A DNA stretch of 64,000 bases from Pollutibacter soli (GCA_029269725.1 JARJHS010000004.1:492152-556151); one strand, 5' to 3'. Shown: positions 35,223 to 44,257, numbered from the stretch's first letter. Notes: generated by a model from the sequence alone, not told the origin. Program-made: numbers and translations.

Positions 35223-36104
35223 ATGAAAGCAAGCATTGGCTTTTTGGTTTTTCTGCTGTTATTTTTTTCATGCCGTAAAGAAGATCTTCAATCTGCTTCC
35301 GGGAATCCTGCAATTATCAAAATACCTTCGAAGGTTACTTCCTTCAAGCAGGATGGGAAAATTATTTTGCGACAAGTCACTTTCAGTTACGATCAGCACA
35401 ACAGGTGTATAGAAATACTCGAAAAATTAAATTTATCTGATATCGACAATGGTGCTCTGAAAACAATATCCCGCTGCGTTTTTTTTTATAATGGTGATGA
35501 ATTATTGCCTTATCGCATGTACCAGGATGGAGATGAGAATGTCGGAACGACATCAGATGTTTATTTCTCCTATAATACCGAAGGCAGGAAATCTGGTGAT
35601 TCAATCATTTACACTATTGGTAGTGCAGGTGCGAAGTATTTGAAAATGGCAGAGTACAAATATGCGAAGGACCTTTTGTATTTCCGGAGATCACAGATAA
35701 GCATTTCCGGAGATCCGTTTTACGTACCGCTTAATTTTAATGATACAGCCTATTTTTCTGGTGAGAATGTAACCAGGTTTCACGTTGATAAAATCTATTT
35801 TCTTGGAAAATCGACTTTCGAGTATGATACTAAAATCAACCCGTTCCGGTATTTGAATATTTCGGAAGCGTATTTGAAAATAGGACCTGATCTGTTGGAA
35901 AAATGGCCTTTCATATTCGACTTTGGAAACATGAATGTGCTAGGTTATAGCAGAAATAATATTTTAAAATTCAATAGCTATCTGGGTAGCAGGGCAAATC
36001 TTGAATTTACATTTACCTATGATAATGATGGGTATCCTGCGACAGCGAAGGCAAGACTTGGTGCCAATAATTATATTTCAGACATCATTTATGAATATTG
36101 GTAA
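35223..36104 (+). CDS. Lipoprotein of unknown function
   Basis: 293 residues. The signal peptide MKASIGFLVFLLLFFSCRKED has its lipobox Cys at 17 followed by Arg-Lys, as in many lipoproteins of this phylum. The body contains YD/N-type strands (VTFSYDQHNRCIEIL, VYFSYNTEGRKSGD, STFEYDTKINPFRYL, LEFTFTYDNDGYPATA) like the loose beta-repeat DUF4595/RHS-like lipoproteins. No enzymatic motif. Confidence 0.7.
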   Translation: MKASIGFLVFLLLFFSCRKEDLQSASGNPAIIKIPSKVTSFKQDGKIILRQVTFSYDQHNRCIEILEKLNLSDIDNGALKTISRCVFFYNGDELLPYRMYQDGDENVGTTSDVYFSYNTEGRKSGDSIIYTIGSAGAKYLKMAEYKYAKDLLYFRRSQISISGDPFYVPLNFNDTAYFSGENVTRFHVDKIYFLGKSTFEYDTKINPFRYLNISEAYLKIGPDLLEKWPFIFDFGNMNVLGYSRNNILKFNSYLGSRANLEFTFTYDNDGYPATAKARLGANNYISDIIYEYW

Positions 36105-36533
36105 AATGGATGCCGTAAATATTTTTGCTGCTGTATCCCTGTTTTTGTTTAGGCTATTCGGTTGACCATTGCAGCAAATGCATCGAAGTATAAATTTGAC
36201 TGTCAGGATATTTAGTTGAACCTTATCTTTATCGCAGCCGGTTTATCGTCCAATGGCGGATCTTAGGATAACGGACATTAAACATGATATCCCGGCTATT
36301 TTGTACAGGATTTGTACTCCAGCTGCAGCATTATATACACCTACCGGTGGAAAGGTTTCCATGTGATTGAACTTGCCAGTCTGAAAAGTACTTCAGCATT
36401 TAAGTACGTGTGATTATCTGCAACATAGTTAAAAAAGACATCCGGTCTTCGATTTGTACGCACATAGTGTTCTCTCAAAACGATCAAAATAAAATACATG
36501 TCCGCTCAATTCTATCTCGTGTCCCGAAGGATA
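36105..36533. other. Stretch without a recognised gene
   Basis: No frame longer than a few dozen codons looks coding here. The only structure noticed is TTTGCTGC near 36132 and GCAGCAAA near 36172, an 8-bp inverted repeat with a loop of some tens of bases. It may be decayed coding sequence. Confidence 0.35.
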
Positions 36534-36900
36534 TTAGATTGTCGTAACATCAGCAGTTTCAAAACCCGTAGCGCCAGCATCATCGGTTACTATTAATGGT
36601 ATTTTATACTCACCGGCTGTTAAATATTGAAGAATAGCTGTTGAAGAGCTTTTTCCAGTAATGGTGATAAAATCCGGATCGGAAATTTTTGTCCGGCTAT
36701 ACTGTACTATTTCGCCATCAGGATCATATGACGAGCTTCCTTCCAGTACTGCATCATCATGCGGTAATTGAATGCTGATGTTGCCCGCGGCGACGACTAC
36801 CGGCGAAGTTGATCGTGTTGATTCTTTTCGATATGCAGGAAAAGATATTGAAGTCAGTAGGCCAAAAAAAAAGAGCAAAAATAGATATACCCCGTTTCAT
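36534..36900 (-). pseudogene. Frameshifted secreted PKD/Ig-like domain protein
   Basis: The start ATG at 36900 gives MKRGISIFALFF. Then the frame is lost at an A9/T9 run (36864-36872). Dropping one base restores a perfect signal peptide continuing GLLTSISFPA and an Ig/PKD-like domain (SPVVVAAGNISIQLPHD…EGSSSYDPDGEIVQY…AGEYKIPLIVTDDAGATG) to the stop at 36534, about 120 residues in all. One such domain alone is short for the family, so the gene may also be a truncated remnant. Confidence 0.6.
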
Positions 36901-36979
36901 ACAATTATCTTTTCGTGTCGTCAACGGTGAAGGCCTCTGCAATAAACCACAGGTATTTTTGGGAAGAGAATGGTACGAA

Positions 36980-37115
36980 ATGCAAAATCCGCAATCTGCG
37001 GGTTTTTTACCCTCGTGCGGACTGATCCTCTATATATGCCGGGTAGGAGAACCGGCCTCTTTGATTTAGCCGTATTGTTGATCAACACTGACAGATATTG
37101 ATCTGCGACTTTATT
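36980..37115. repeat. TCTGCG-type inverted-repeat element, copy C (degenerate)
   Basis: Contains AAATCCGCAATCTGCGGGTTTTTT at its left and GATATTGATCTGCGAC at its right, with CGTGCGGACTGAT between. Less well preserved than the copies at 8099-8208 and 59487-59577. It lies just upstream of the ROK gene. Confidence 0.5.
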
Positions 37116-37177
37116 TTTTGGATAATTTCAATATCCATTAAAAAATAATCCACGAACTTGTATTAACAACTTAATGA

Positions 37178-38128
37178 TTGCAGCACAATACATTTTTAGG
37201 AATAGAGATCGGGGGAACTAAACTGCAAATCTGCGCAGGCGATGAGCATTCCAATATCGTCACCAAGTTTCAGTTCCAGGTCGACGCCTTGGGTGGCGGA
37301 GCGCTCATCCGAAAAAAAATTGAGGAAACCATTTCTGAAATTATGTTACCTGAATTAGCTGGAATCGGCATCGGTTTTGGTGGCCCGGTAAATTATCTGA
37401 CGGGAGACATTGCGAGCTCATTCCAGGTAGATGGATGGTCGGGATTTAATATTATTCAATGGATGAAGGAATTTGCAGGAGTAAAAGTTGCAGTAGATAA
37501 TGATGCTAATGTGGCGGCACTTGCAGAAGCGTTGTATGGAGCAGGAAAAGATTTTGAAAGGGTACTGTATCTTACCCTCGGTAGTGGAGTAGGAGGTGGA
37601 TTTGTGATCGATCAAAAAATTTATCATGGTCGATTCCCGGGTGAAATTGAAATAGGACATATTCGCCTTGAAAAAGCAGGAAAGACCCTGGAATCTTCCT
37701 GCTCTGGCTGGGCTGTCGATAAGAAAATACGCGACGCTATAACTTTAAATCCATCAGGTATGCTTGCTCAATTGGTGGGTGATAGAAAAAGGGGAGAGGC
37801 GATGGTTCTTTTGCAGGCTCTGAATAGAAATGATGATATCTCATGGAAACTTTTCAATGACACAACTGATGATCTTGCTTTCGGCCTTTCTCATGCTATT
37901 CACATATTGAATCCTGATGCGATTGTGATTGGCGGAGGACTTTCATACCTGGGAGATATTCTGATGTCATCTCTTACAGAAAAAATTCCCGGATACCTGA
38001 TGAGGCCATTTATTCCGGCTCCGCCCATATTTACAGCCGCCTTAAAAGATATGACAGTACCTGTCGGCGCTCTTGCACTGGCAAGGCAGTCTGTCGAACA
38101 AAAAGTAAATCATAATAACGGACAGTAA
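37178..38128 (+). CDS. ROK-family sugar kinase
   Basis: 316 residues: LGIEIGGTKLQICAGD (phosphate-1 loop), GIGIGFGGPVNY, VAVDNDANVAALAE with the catalytic Asp near residue 105, and LTLGSGVGGGFVID. Only one Cys lies in the region where the ROK zinc motif is expected (SSCSGWAV), so the zinc site is incomplete. As read, the only in-frame start is TTG 37178, next to an in-frame stop. Removing one T from the T5 run at 37193-37197 would instead give an ATG start at 37174 (MIAAQYILGIEIGG). It probably phosphorylates a hexose or amino sugar and forms an operon with the SIS isomerase 9 bases downstream. Confidence 0.85.
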   Translation: MQHNTFLGIEIGGTKLQICAGDEHSNIVTKFQFQVDALGGGALIRKKIEETISEIMLPELAGIGIGFGGPVNYLTGDIASSFQVDGWSGFNIIQWMKEFAGVKVAVDNDANVAALAEALYGAGKDFERVLYLTLGSGVGGGFVIDQKIYHGRFPGEIEIGHIRLEKAGKTLESSCSGWAVDKKIRDAITLNPSGMLAQLVGDRKRGEAMVLLQALNRNDDISWKLFNDTTDDLAFGLSHAIHILNPDAIVIGGGLSYLGDILMSSLTEKIPGYLMRPFIPAPPIFTAALKDMTVPVGALALARQSVEQKVNHNNGQ

Positions 38129-38137
38129 TAATATAAA

Positions 38138-38713
38138 ATGATGAAAGATTTTGTAGCTGCATACCTGGACCAGCAACAGCAAACGCAATCTGCGATTTCA
38201 CAGGAGAAAGTGACTGATCTCATTGGGATATTTCACCAGGCATGGAAAGAAGATCGTCGAATATTTGTTGTCGGAAACGGGGGAAGTGCAGCAAATGCCT
38301 CGCATTTTGCAACTGACCTTGGAAAGAGCGCTTCCGATAATATGGGCAAACCTTTCAAAGTTGTTTCATTGCATGACAATACACCCTGGATCACTGCGAT
38401 TAGTAATGATTACGCCTACGATCAGATCTTCGTTCGTCAGCTCATCAACTTTGCTCAGCCTGGTGATATTCTTTTTGCCATGAGTGTTAGCGGCAATTCT
38501 CCTAACGTTGTAAACGCAGTGGAATGGGGAAAGAAAAATGGTCTTTATTCTGTTTGTCTTACCGGTGCTCAACTTGGTCGTCTGGCTGAATTGGGCGACT
38601 TCGTAATTTCCATTGAATCAAAGCATTTCGGCAGAGTAGAGGATGCGCACATGGGCATTTGCCACATGATCTGTTATGCATTTGTAGAACATCCTGGTGC
38701 CTTTCGTTCTTAA
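38138..38713 (+). CDS. SIS-domain sugar phosphate isomerase (GmhA/phosphoheptose isomerase-like)
   Basis: 191 residues. VGNGGSAANASHFATDLGK near 48-66 and MSVSGNSPNVVNAVEWGKKNG near 113-133 are the two SIS phosphosugar-binding segments, in the order and length of GmhA. A closing EDAHMGICHMICYAF is also GmhA-like. It converts a ketose phosphate to an aldose phosphate or the reverse, after the ROK kinase. The real substrate is unproven. Confidence 0.82.
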   Translation: MMKDFVAAYLDQQQQTQSAISQEKVTDLIGIFHQAWKEDRRIFVVGNGGSAANASHFATDLGKSASDNMGKPFKVVSLHDNTPWITAISNDYAYDQIFVRQLINFAQPGDILFAMSVSGNSPNVVNAVEWGKKNGLYSVCLTGAQLGRLAELGDFVISIESKHFGRVEDAHMGICHMICYAFVEHPGAFRS

Positions 38714-38753
38714 AATAGCAAAATAAGAGCTATAAATGGTGAGGAAAATGGTT

Positions 38754-38761
38754 TAGCTTTG
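38754..38761 (+). promoter_or_regulatory. TAnnTTTG -7 box for the GntR gene
   Basis: TAGCTTTG matches the phylum's -7 consensus and lies 26 bases before ATG 38788, a good promoter distance. No clear -33 TTG. Confidence 0.45.
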
Positions 38762-38787
38762 CATTCATCAGATGATAGGATGATTTA

Positions 38788-39444
38788 ATGGAAAGAATAA
38801 TTATTCGAAAATCTCTCGCCGATACGGTGGCTGATGAGCTCCAGCAACAAATCAGGAAAGGAGTTTACCCTGTCGATTCACGCTTGCCTATTGAACCCGA
38901 GTTAATGCAGATTTTCGGTGTGGGCCGCTCAACAATTCGTGAAGCCATTCGAATACTTTCAAACAATGGATTGCTAAGAGTTCAGCAGGGGCTGGGCACG
39001 TTTGTAGTGCGCAGCCAGGTTGCTGAATCGTTGGATACACAATTTAGTCGCTCAGGTATTGCTGATATTCTTGAGGTAAGACAATTACTTGAACAGAAAA
39101 TCGCAGAGAAAGCAGCGATCAACAGAACAGAGGATCAGCTGAAAAAAATGAAGCAGCTGTTGAAGAAGAGAAAAGTGCTGGCGGAAAAAGAAGAGACCGA
39201 AGAATGCATTCGTACCGATATCAGTTTTCATATTTCGATTGCCGAAGCTTGTGGAAACCCTATACTTACTGACCTGTATAAATCCGCATCGAGCCATGTT
39301 TCCCGATGGTTTATGAAGAGTCATAAGAATGCAGCATCATTCAGAAAAACGCAGGGTATGCACGAAGATCTTTACGGAGCCATCGAGCAGGGCGACGCGA
39401 AGAAAGCGGCGATGATTACAGCGAAAATTATTGAACATATTTAG
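38788..39444 (+). CDS. GntR-family (FadR subfamily) transcriptional regulator
   Basis: 218 residues. Winged HTH at residues 5-75 (LADTVADELQQQIRKGVYPVDSRLPIEPELMQIFGVGRSTIREAIRIL…LRVQQGLGTFV), then an all-helical FCD ligand-binding domain with the metal-type residues D and H (RTDISFHISIAEACGNPIL). It probably controls the ROK-SIS pair or the MFS gene on either side in response to a sugar acid or carboxylate. Confidence 0.9.
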   Translation: MERIIIRKSLADTVADELQQQIRKGVYPVDSRLPIEPELMQIFGVGRSTIREAIRILSNNGLLRVQQGLGTFVVRSQVAESLDTQFSRSGIADILEVRQLLEQKIAEKAAINRTEDQLKKMKQLLKKRKVLAEKEETEECIRTDISFHISIAEACGNPILTDLYKSASSHVSRWFMKSHKNAASFRKTQGMHEDLYGAIEQGDAKKAAMITAKIIEHI

Positions 39445-39544
39445 CAGTCGTGAAGCAGAACTCAACTGCCCAACAATCAATCTACTAAAACAGTAGAAGG
39501 CCTGAACCAGACGAAAAAAGCAAGCATAACTGCATGGGCTCTGA

Positions 39545-39592
39545 CGACGACAACTAACAACTAACAACTAACAACTAACAACTAATTCAAAA
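39545..39592. repeat. AACAACT short tandem repeat
   Basis: Five consecutive units of CAACTAA run from about 39550 to 39587 in the spacer between the GntR and MFS genes. It is a perfect 7-base direct repeat, ending about 20 bases before the MFS start. Confidence 0.85.
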
Positions 39593-39603
39593 CATCAGAT
39601 GAC

Positions 39604-40851
39604 ATGATGTCAACAAAAGTAACAGAGCAGGCACAGAATGGAATAACAGCAACACTAGCTCCGGAGGCAATAAAAACGCAGGAAACAATGTATAAAGTCC
39701 TGTTCGCGATCAGTATCACACATCTGCTGAATGATATGATACAGTCGACAATCCCTGCAGTATACCCGATACTGAAAGAAAATTACACTTTAACTTTCAC
39801 GCAGATCGGATTTATTACACTTGCGTTCCAGATGACTGCGTCGATACTTCAACCTTTCATTGGACATTATACGGATAAGAAGCCGAATCCCCGTTCACTC
39901 GCAATAGGCATGACTTTTTCGCTGATGGGCTTGCTTAGTCTCGCATTCGCACATAGCTTTTTAGTGATATTGCTCTCTGTAAGTATGATCGGTCTCGGAT
40001 CTTCAATTTTCCATCCGGAAGCATCACGTGTCGCGCATCTCGCTTCCGGCGGCAAAAAGGGATTGGCTCAATCCATTTTCCAGGTGGGTGGCAATTCCGG
40101 AAGCGCTATCGGACCACTGCTGGCCGCATTAATTGTGCTCCCCCACGGTCAGCCTTACTTGAGTGTTTTTGGCATCGGTGCTATAACCGGAATTGTGATC
40201 CTATGGAAGATTGGCAGCTGGTATCAACAGAAAATAAATTCCGGAACGGCTGCAATTTCAAAGAAAACTTACGGTTCACATTTGCCGGTATCAAAGAAAC
40301 GAATCGTTTACTCGTTACTGATATTATTGGTTCTGGTCTTTTCGAAATATTTCTACATGGCTTGCATGACGAATTATTTTACATTTTTCCTGATAGATAA
40401 ATTCCACGTGTCAATTCAACAATCGCAGATCTACTTGTTTGTGTTCCTTGCTGCGGTTGCGGCAGGTACTATTCTCGGCGGTCCGTTGGGCGATAAATAT
40501 GGAAGAAAAAATATCATCTGGGCTTCAATACTTGGTGCTGCGCCGTTCACACTGGCATTACCTTATGTGAATCTGTTCTGGACAATAGTTCTCGCAGTTA
40601 TTATCGGGCTTATTATTTCCTCTGCGTTTTCAGCAATTCTCGTGTACGCAACTGATCTTGTTCCCGGGAAAGTAGGGCTTATTGCGGGATTATTTTTCGG
40701 ATTGTCTTTTGGTCTTGGCGGAATCGGATCCGCAGTTCTTGGAATTCTAGCAGATCATACCAGCATCAATTTTGTTTTTCAAGTTTGTGCATATTTGCCA
40801 TTGCTGGGAATCATTACAGGCCTCTTGCCTGACCTGCGCAGATCCCGATGA
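39604..40851 (+). CDS. MFS transporter, fosmidomycin-resistance (Fsr)-like
   Basis: 415 residues with about 12 membrane segments. ITHLLNDMIQSTIPAVYPILKE, GSSIFHPEASRVAHLASGGKKG and QVGGNSGSAIGPLLAALIV are the Fsr-branch signatures. Known members are inner-membrane exporters of drugs or sugars. The gene follows the GntR regulator on the same strand, so it may be regulated by it. The first two codons are both ATG. Confidence 0.87.
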   Translation: MMSTKVTEQAQNGITATLAPEAIKTQETMYKVLFAISITHLLNDMIQSTIPAVYPILKENYTLTFTQIGFITLAFQMTASILQPFIGHYTDKKPNPRSLAIGMTFSLMGLLSLAFAHSFLVILLSVSMIGLGSSIFHPEASRVAHLASGGKKGLAQSIFQVGGNSGSAIGPLLAALIVLPHGQPYLSVFGIGAITGIVILWKIGSWYQQKINSGTAAISKKTYGSHLPVSKKRIVYSLLILLVLVFSKYFYMACMTNYFTFFLIDKFHVSIQQSQIYLFVFLAAVAAGTILGGPLGDKYGRKNIIWASILGAAPFTLALPYVNLFWTIVLAVIIGLIISSAFSAILVYATDLVPGKVGLIAGLFFGLSFGLGGIGSAVLGILADHTSINFVFQVCAYLPLLGIITGLLPDLRRSR

Positions 40852-41273
40852 TTTAATATGAAGGATAGACGTTTCCAAACCGGGTAAAACCTGTTGATGG
40901 TCTTTCACCCTCATTGTCTTATCCTTTAGGGGCCCGGTAAAAACACTACATCTTTTTTATTGTCTTGCGCCCTTTCCGGGCTAAAAAGAAATCAGTGCAC
41001 ACGGCTGATATTAAAAAAGAGCAGGGCAGATTCGTTTTTAAAAAATCTTCCTGCTTATAACCTGAAAGGACAATTTCTGATGTATTCAACTATTTAAAAG
41101 GTAAACAGATCAATCCAGTTAAATAAACTAATTATTTTTTTCAACGATAACTGCAGTCAACTCGTTCTTCGCAACCCGGCGCCCGAAGTGGACTGCTCAA
41201 TTGGGCCTTCGCAGATCGCCAATCGAACTTTATTCTTCAATTCTTCACTCGTATTTCGTCATACGTCCTTTCT
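40852..41273. other. Spacer between convergent genes with quasi-repeats
   Basis: No gene seen. GGGCCCGG near 40931 and CCGGGC near 40976 are inverted, with a T-rich stretch between, and could end transcription. From about 41160 to 41273 the minus strand is purine-rich with loose GAAGAATTGAAG and GACGAAATACGAG units directly after the rtcB stop, matching the other post-stop tails. Confidence 0.45.
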
Positions 41274-42698
41274 CTAGTCTTCTCTGCTTCCGTCATCCGC
41301 CATCCGCACCAGCTTAGGCTCAAAACTGGCAACCACATCCACCAACCCGGTTTGCGCAGACATCACCTTGCGAATATCCTTATAGGCTAAAGGTGCTTCA
41401 TCCATTCCACCACCTATCAAAGTTACTTCGTTTGCTGCGAGCATTTCTTTCATCTCTTTTTTAGAAAGATTTTTTATTGCTGCGGTACGACTCATCTGTC
41501 TTCCTGCTCCATGCGACGCTGAATTGATTGACAACTCAGTCCCTTTACCTCTCACAAGAAATCCTGGTGCAGTCATAGAACCTGGAATAATTCCCATCAC
41601 ATTCAATCCTGCAGGGGTCGCCCCTTTTCTATGTACGATCACATCTTCATTGTTCCACTTTTCTTTCCATGCAAAATTATGATGGTTCTCCGCCTTCGTC
41701 AGCACCTCCGCCCCAACCGCTTTTATGATCTTGTTATGAATTACTTCATGACAGGCAGATGCATAATCACCTGCAAGATTCATTGCGGTCCAGTATTCCT
41801 GTCCTGCCTCGCTATCCAGGTCAAGCCATGCAAGATTTGCTGCTTCATAAGGAAGTTTGCATAACTCTTTCGCCAGCTTCGTGTAATGGCCGGCGATAGT
41901 AGCGCCTAATCCCCTTGAACCGGAATGTGTGAGCAATGCAAGATACCTTCCCGCGTTTACACCAGTTGCCGCATCATCTTTTTCAAATTCTATAATTCCG
42001 AACTCAACAAAATGATTTCCCCCACCAGATGATCCTAATTGAGTCCATGCACGATCTTTTAAATCTGCAACCAATGTGTTCATTCCGAATGCGTGGTTTT
42101 CAAGCACAGCATGATCTGCACGGTGTTGTCCGGTAAAGCCATTTCCTGCTCCAAACCTGGTATTCTCCAGCAAATGCGTTTTGAAAGCACCAAGATTGTT
42201 TTTAAAATAATTTTCAGGAATATCAAAAACAGACAATGCCATTCTGCAACCAATATCAACTCCCACACCATAAGGAATTACTGCATTTTTCACAGCCAGT
42301 ACTCCACCGATCGGTAGTCCATATCCCGCGTGAGCATCCGGCATCAGTGTACCACCAACCGTGATCGGTAGTTTCATTGCAGTCGCCATCTGCTCTTTTG
42401 CGCCTTCTTCAATATAACTTTCGCCATACATTTCATAGTGCGGTACTTCTTTCTTTAGCGGAATTAGGGTATTCGATGGAGTATTATTTTCTTCAATTAA
42501 AGATGTAGCAAGTTTTGCAAACAATGCATCATCAAGGTATTTTTCAGGACACTCAAGTACCAGCTTATACTGCTCAAGCATCTCGTCTCTCCTGAAACCA
42601 TTTCTTTTCCTGTTGATTTTTAAAGCAACACCAATGCTGGGTCCATTTTTGTATCCCATCTGGATCAGGTCATTTCCGTTGATTTGTTTAGTCGTCAT
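41274..42698 (-). CDS. rtcB: RtcB RNA-splicing/repair ligase
   Basis: 474 residues. The metal-site motif GVDIGCRMALSVF near 130, GGGNHFVEFG near 210, THSGSRGLG near 235, and SINSASHGAGRQMSR near 385 with the His that carries GMP are all present. RtcB joins RNA 3'-phosphate or 2',3'-cyclic phosphate to 5'-OH ends using GTP and Mn2+. ATG 42698 is used; a TTG two codons earlier is less likely. It is divergent from a WYL regulator, with two identical-type palindromes between them. No archease gene is nearby. Confidence 0.95.
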   Translation of the reverse strand: MTTKQINGNDLIQMGYKNGPSIGVALKINRKRNGFRRDEMLEQYKLVLECPEKYLDDALFAKLATSLIEENNTPSNTLIPLKKEVPHYEMYGESYIEEGAKEQMATAMKLPITVGGTLMPDAHAGYGLPIGGVLAVKNAVIPYGVGVDIGCRMALSVFDIPENYFKNNLGAFKTHLLENTRFGAGNGFTGQHRADHAVLENHAFGMNTLVADLKDRAWTQLGSSGGGNHFVEFGIIEFEKDDAATGVNAGRYLALLTHSGSRGLGATIAGHYTKLAKELCKLPYEAANLAWLDLDSEAGQEYWTAMNLAGDYASACHEVIHNKIIKAVGAEVLTKAENHHNFAWKEKWNNEDVIVHRKGATPAGLNVMGIIPGSMTAPGFLVRGKGTELSINSASHGAGRQMSRTAAIKNLSKKEMKEMLAANEVTLIGGGMDEAPLAYKDIRKVMSAQTGLVDVVASFEPKLVRMADDGSRED

Positions 42699-42746
42699 AA
42701 GCAATAAATTTAAATACTGTTCTATACATGCAAAGCTTGCACCCGT

Positions 42747-42767
42747 CTGCGCAAAGTAGTTGCGCAG
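42747..42767. promoter_or_regulatory. Palindromic operator 1 (rtcB side)
   Basis: CTGCGCAA, AGTAG, TTGCGCAG: a perfect 8-5-8 palindrome 49 bases upstream of the rtcB start. Its twin is at 42858-42878. Probably bound by the WYL regulator (inference). Confidence 0.75.
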
Positions 42768-42857
42768 AACCTCTGTTTTTTGAGTTATTTTTTAATATCA
42801 TGAGAACGAGGCTGATAGTACGGTATATCCGGCACGACTCCCCAATTGATTCAAAAA

Positions 42858-42878
42858 CTGCGCAGTTCTATTGCGCAG
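42858..42878. promoter_or_regulatory. Palindromic operator 2 (WYL side)
   Basis: CTGCGCAG, TTCTA, TTGCGCAG: the same 8-5-8 palindrome with one mismatch, 111 bases from operator 1. It overlaps the TTG at 42871-42873, which sits 21 bases before TATTTTTTTG (42895-42904), a likely -33/-7 pair for the regulator gene. This suggests autoregulation. Confidence 0.7.
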
Positions 42879-42929
42879 GTGATTTTACCCGATGTATTTT
42901 TTTGATATTTTTAAAGTTGAATTTATTTT

Positions 42930-43946
42930 ATGGCGATAAATAAACTTGCGCTCATCCGCTATCGTACCATTGATCAGTGTCTGTCCAACAGGCGCAGAAA
43001 ATGGACGTTGGATGATTTGATGGACAAAGTATCTGCTGCGTTGTATGAGGCAGAGGGAATTAAATCAGGTGTAAGCCGCAGGACCATACAGGCTGATATT
43101 CAGCTGATGCGGAGTGATAAACTCGGTTATAATGCACCGATAGTTGTTCGGGAGAAAAAATATTATACCTATGAAGTTCCGGAGTTCAGTATCAATAGCT
43201 CCCGGGTAACCGGTGCTGATATTGACAAGATGAATGAAATCGTTAGTGTGCTGAAACAGCTGAGTGGTTTTTCCTACTTCGATGAGATGAACGATATCAT
43301 CGCAAGACTTGAAAATTCAGTCGGGAAAACCAGAACAAACGGCCGAAGCCTCATCCAAATGGAAGGCAATACCCTGTTAAGAGGAATCGGGCATATTGCT
43401 CCGCTTTACCAGGCTATAAAAAAGCAGTTGCCTCTATTGATTAATTACAAATCATTTACCTCAGATGAAGCCCATCAACAGGTATACTTTCCCTATTTAT
43501 TGAAAGAGTATCGCAATCGATGGTTCCTCATCTGTAAATCAAAAAAAGAAAACCGTTTAGTTACATTAGCATTAGACAGGATTACCGGGTTCGAAGAAAT
43601 GGCCGCAAAAAACTTTGTTCCTTATAACGGTATTGATTTCGAAAGATATTTTGCTGAAACTATCGGTGTAACCAAAGGCGAAAAGGATCGTGCGCATAGA
43701 GTGATCCTAAGCGTTGATAAAAGGAATGCTCCTTATGTTTTGACCAAACCCCTCCATTCATCGCAAACAATAATAAAGGAGGATGCTGCAGGTATTATCA
43801 TTCGCCTCGATGTTACGCTCAATTTTGAATTGGACAGGGAGATACTTGGTTTCGGAGAGGGAATCATGGTTCTTGCGCCTAAAATTTTGCAGAACAGAAT
43901 TGCGAGGAAGCTGAAGAATGCTTCGGCACAGTACAATAGCCGGTAG
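42930..43946 (+). CDS. WYL-domain transcriptional regulator
   Basis: 338 residues. The N-terminal winged HTH-like region (residues 5-70: RYRTIDQCLSNRRRKWTLDDLMDKV…GVSRRTIQADIQLMRS) is followed by a WYL domain (PLYQAIKKQLPLLINYKSF…YFPYLLKEYRNRWFLICKSKKE…LALDRITG) and a C-terminal WCX-like extension. WYL domains bind nucleic acids or nucleotides and are known in DNA-damage and RNA-related control. Divergence from rtcB with shared operators makes it the likely rtcB regulator. Confidence 0.88.
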   Translation: MAINKLALIRYRTIDQCLSNRRRKWTLDDLMDKVSAALYEAEGIKSGVSRRTIQADIQLMRSDKLGYNAPIVVREKKYYTYEVPEFSINSSRVTGADIDKMNEIVSVLKQLSGFSYFDEMNDIIARLENSVGKTRTNGRSLIQMEGNTLLRGIGHIAPLYQAIKKQLPLLINYKSFTSDEAHQQVYFPYLLKEYRNRWFLICKSKKENRLVTLALDRITGFEEMAAKNFVPYNGIDFERYFAETIGVTKGEKDRAHRVILSVDKRNAPYVLTKPLHSSQTIIKEDAAGIIIRLDVTLNFELDREILGFGEGIMVLAPKILQNRIARKLKNASAQYNSR

Positions 43947-43962
43947 CCTGCAGTTGCAGGCT
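43945..43962 (+). repeat. Hairpin overlapping the WYL stop codon
   Basis: AGCCTGCA, GT, TGCAGGCT: a perfect 8-bp inverted repeat beginning inside the TAG stop. No T-run follows. Possible RNA-stability hairpin. Confidence 0.55.
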
Positions 43963-44257
43963 GATTAAGTGAAAAGACAAAATCCGACTGTCAAAAGTCA
44001 ACGATCTGTAGCCAGATATCCATTGACGATATAGAATTGTTGAATACGTCACGAATGACGTACGCTTCGATTTTGAAACTGAAAACAGCTGCTATTTTGG
44101 TTTCGACAGAAAAATGCAATTTGAAAAGTCAGCGACGCTTATTCTACCTGGTGCCCTCTGCCCATTCAAGATTTGCATTAATTGAGCCGGCTGTTCCTAT
44201 TGCCTTTTGCCTCCTTACTTTTGCCTTCATTGCACCAACACCTAAAACTATCACCCG
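43963..44257. other. Spacer with a small palindrome and pyrimidine-rich quasi-repeats
   Basis: No gene. TACGTCA (44045-44051), CGAA, TGACGTA (44056-44062) is a perfect 7-bp palindrome that could be an operator. From 44188 to 44234 there are loose units TTGCCTTTTGCC and TACTTTTGCCTTC, the C/T-rich form of the filler seen elsewhere. Confidence 0.45.

Noticed and set aside
42893-42904. Sigma-54-type promoter for rtcB or its regulator
   Set aside because: No GG-N10-GC element is seen. The region instead has a TTG/TAnnTTTG-like pair.
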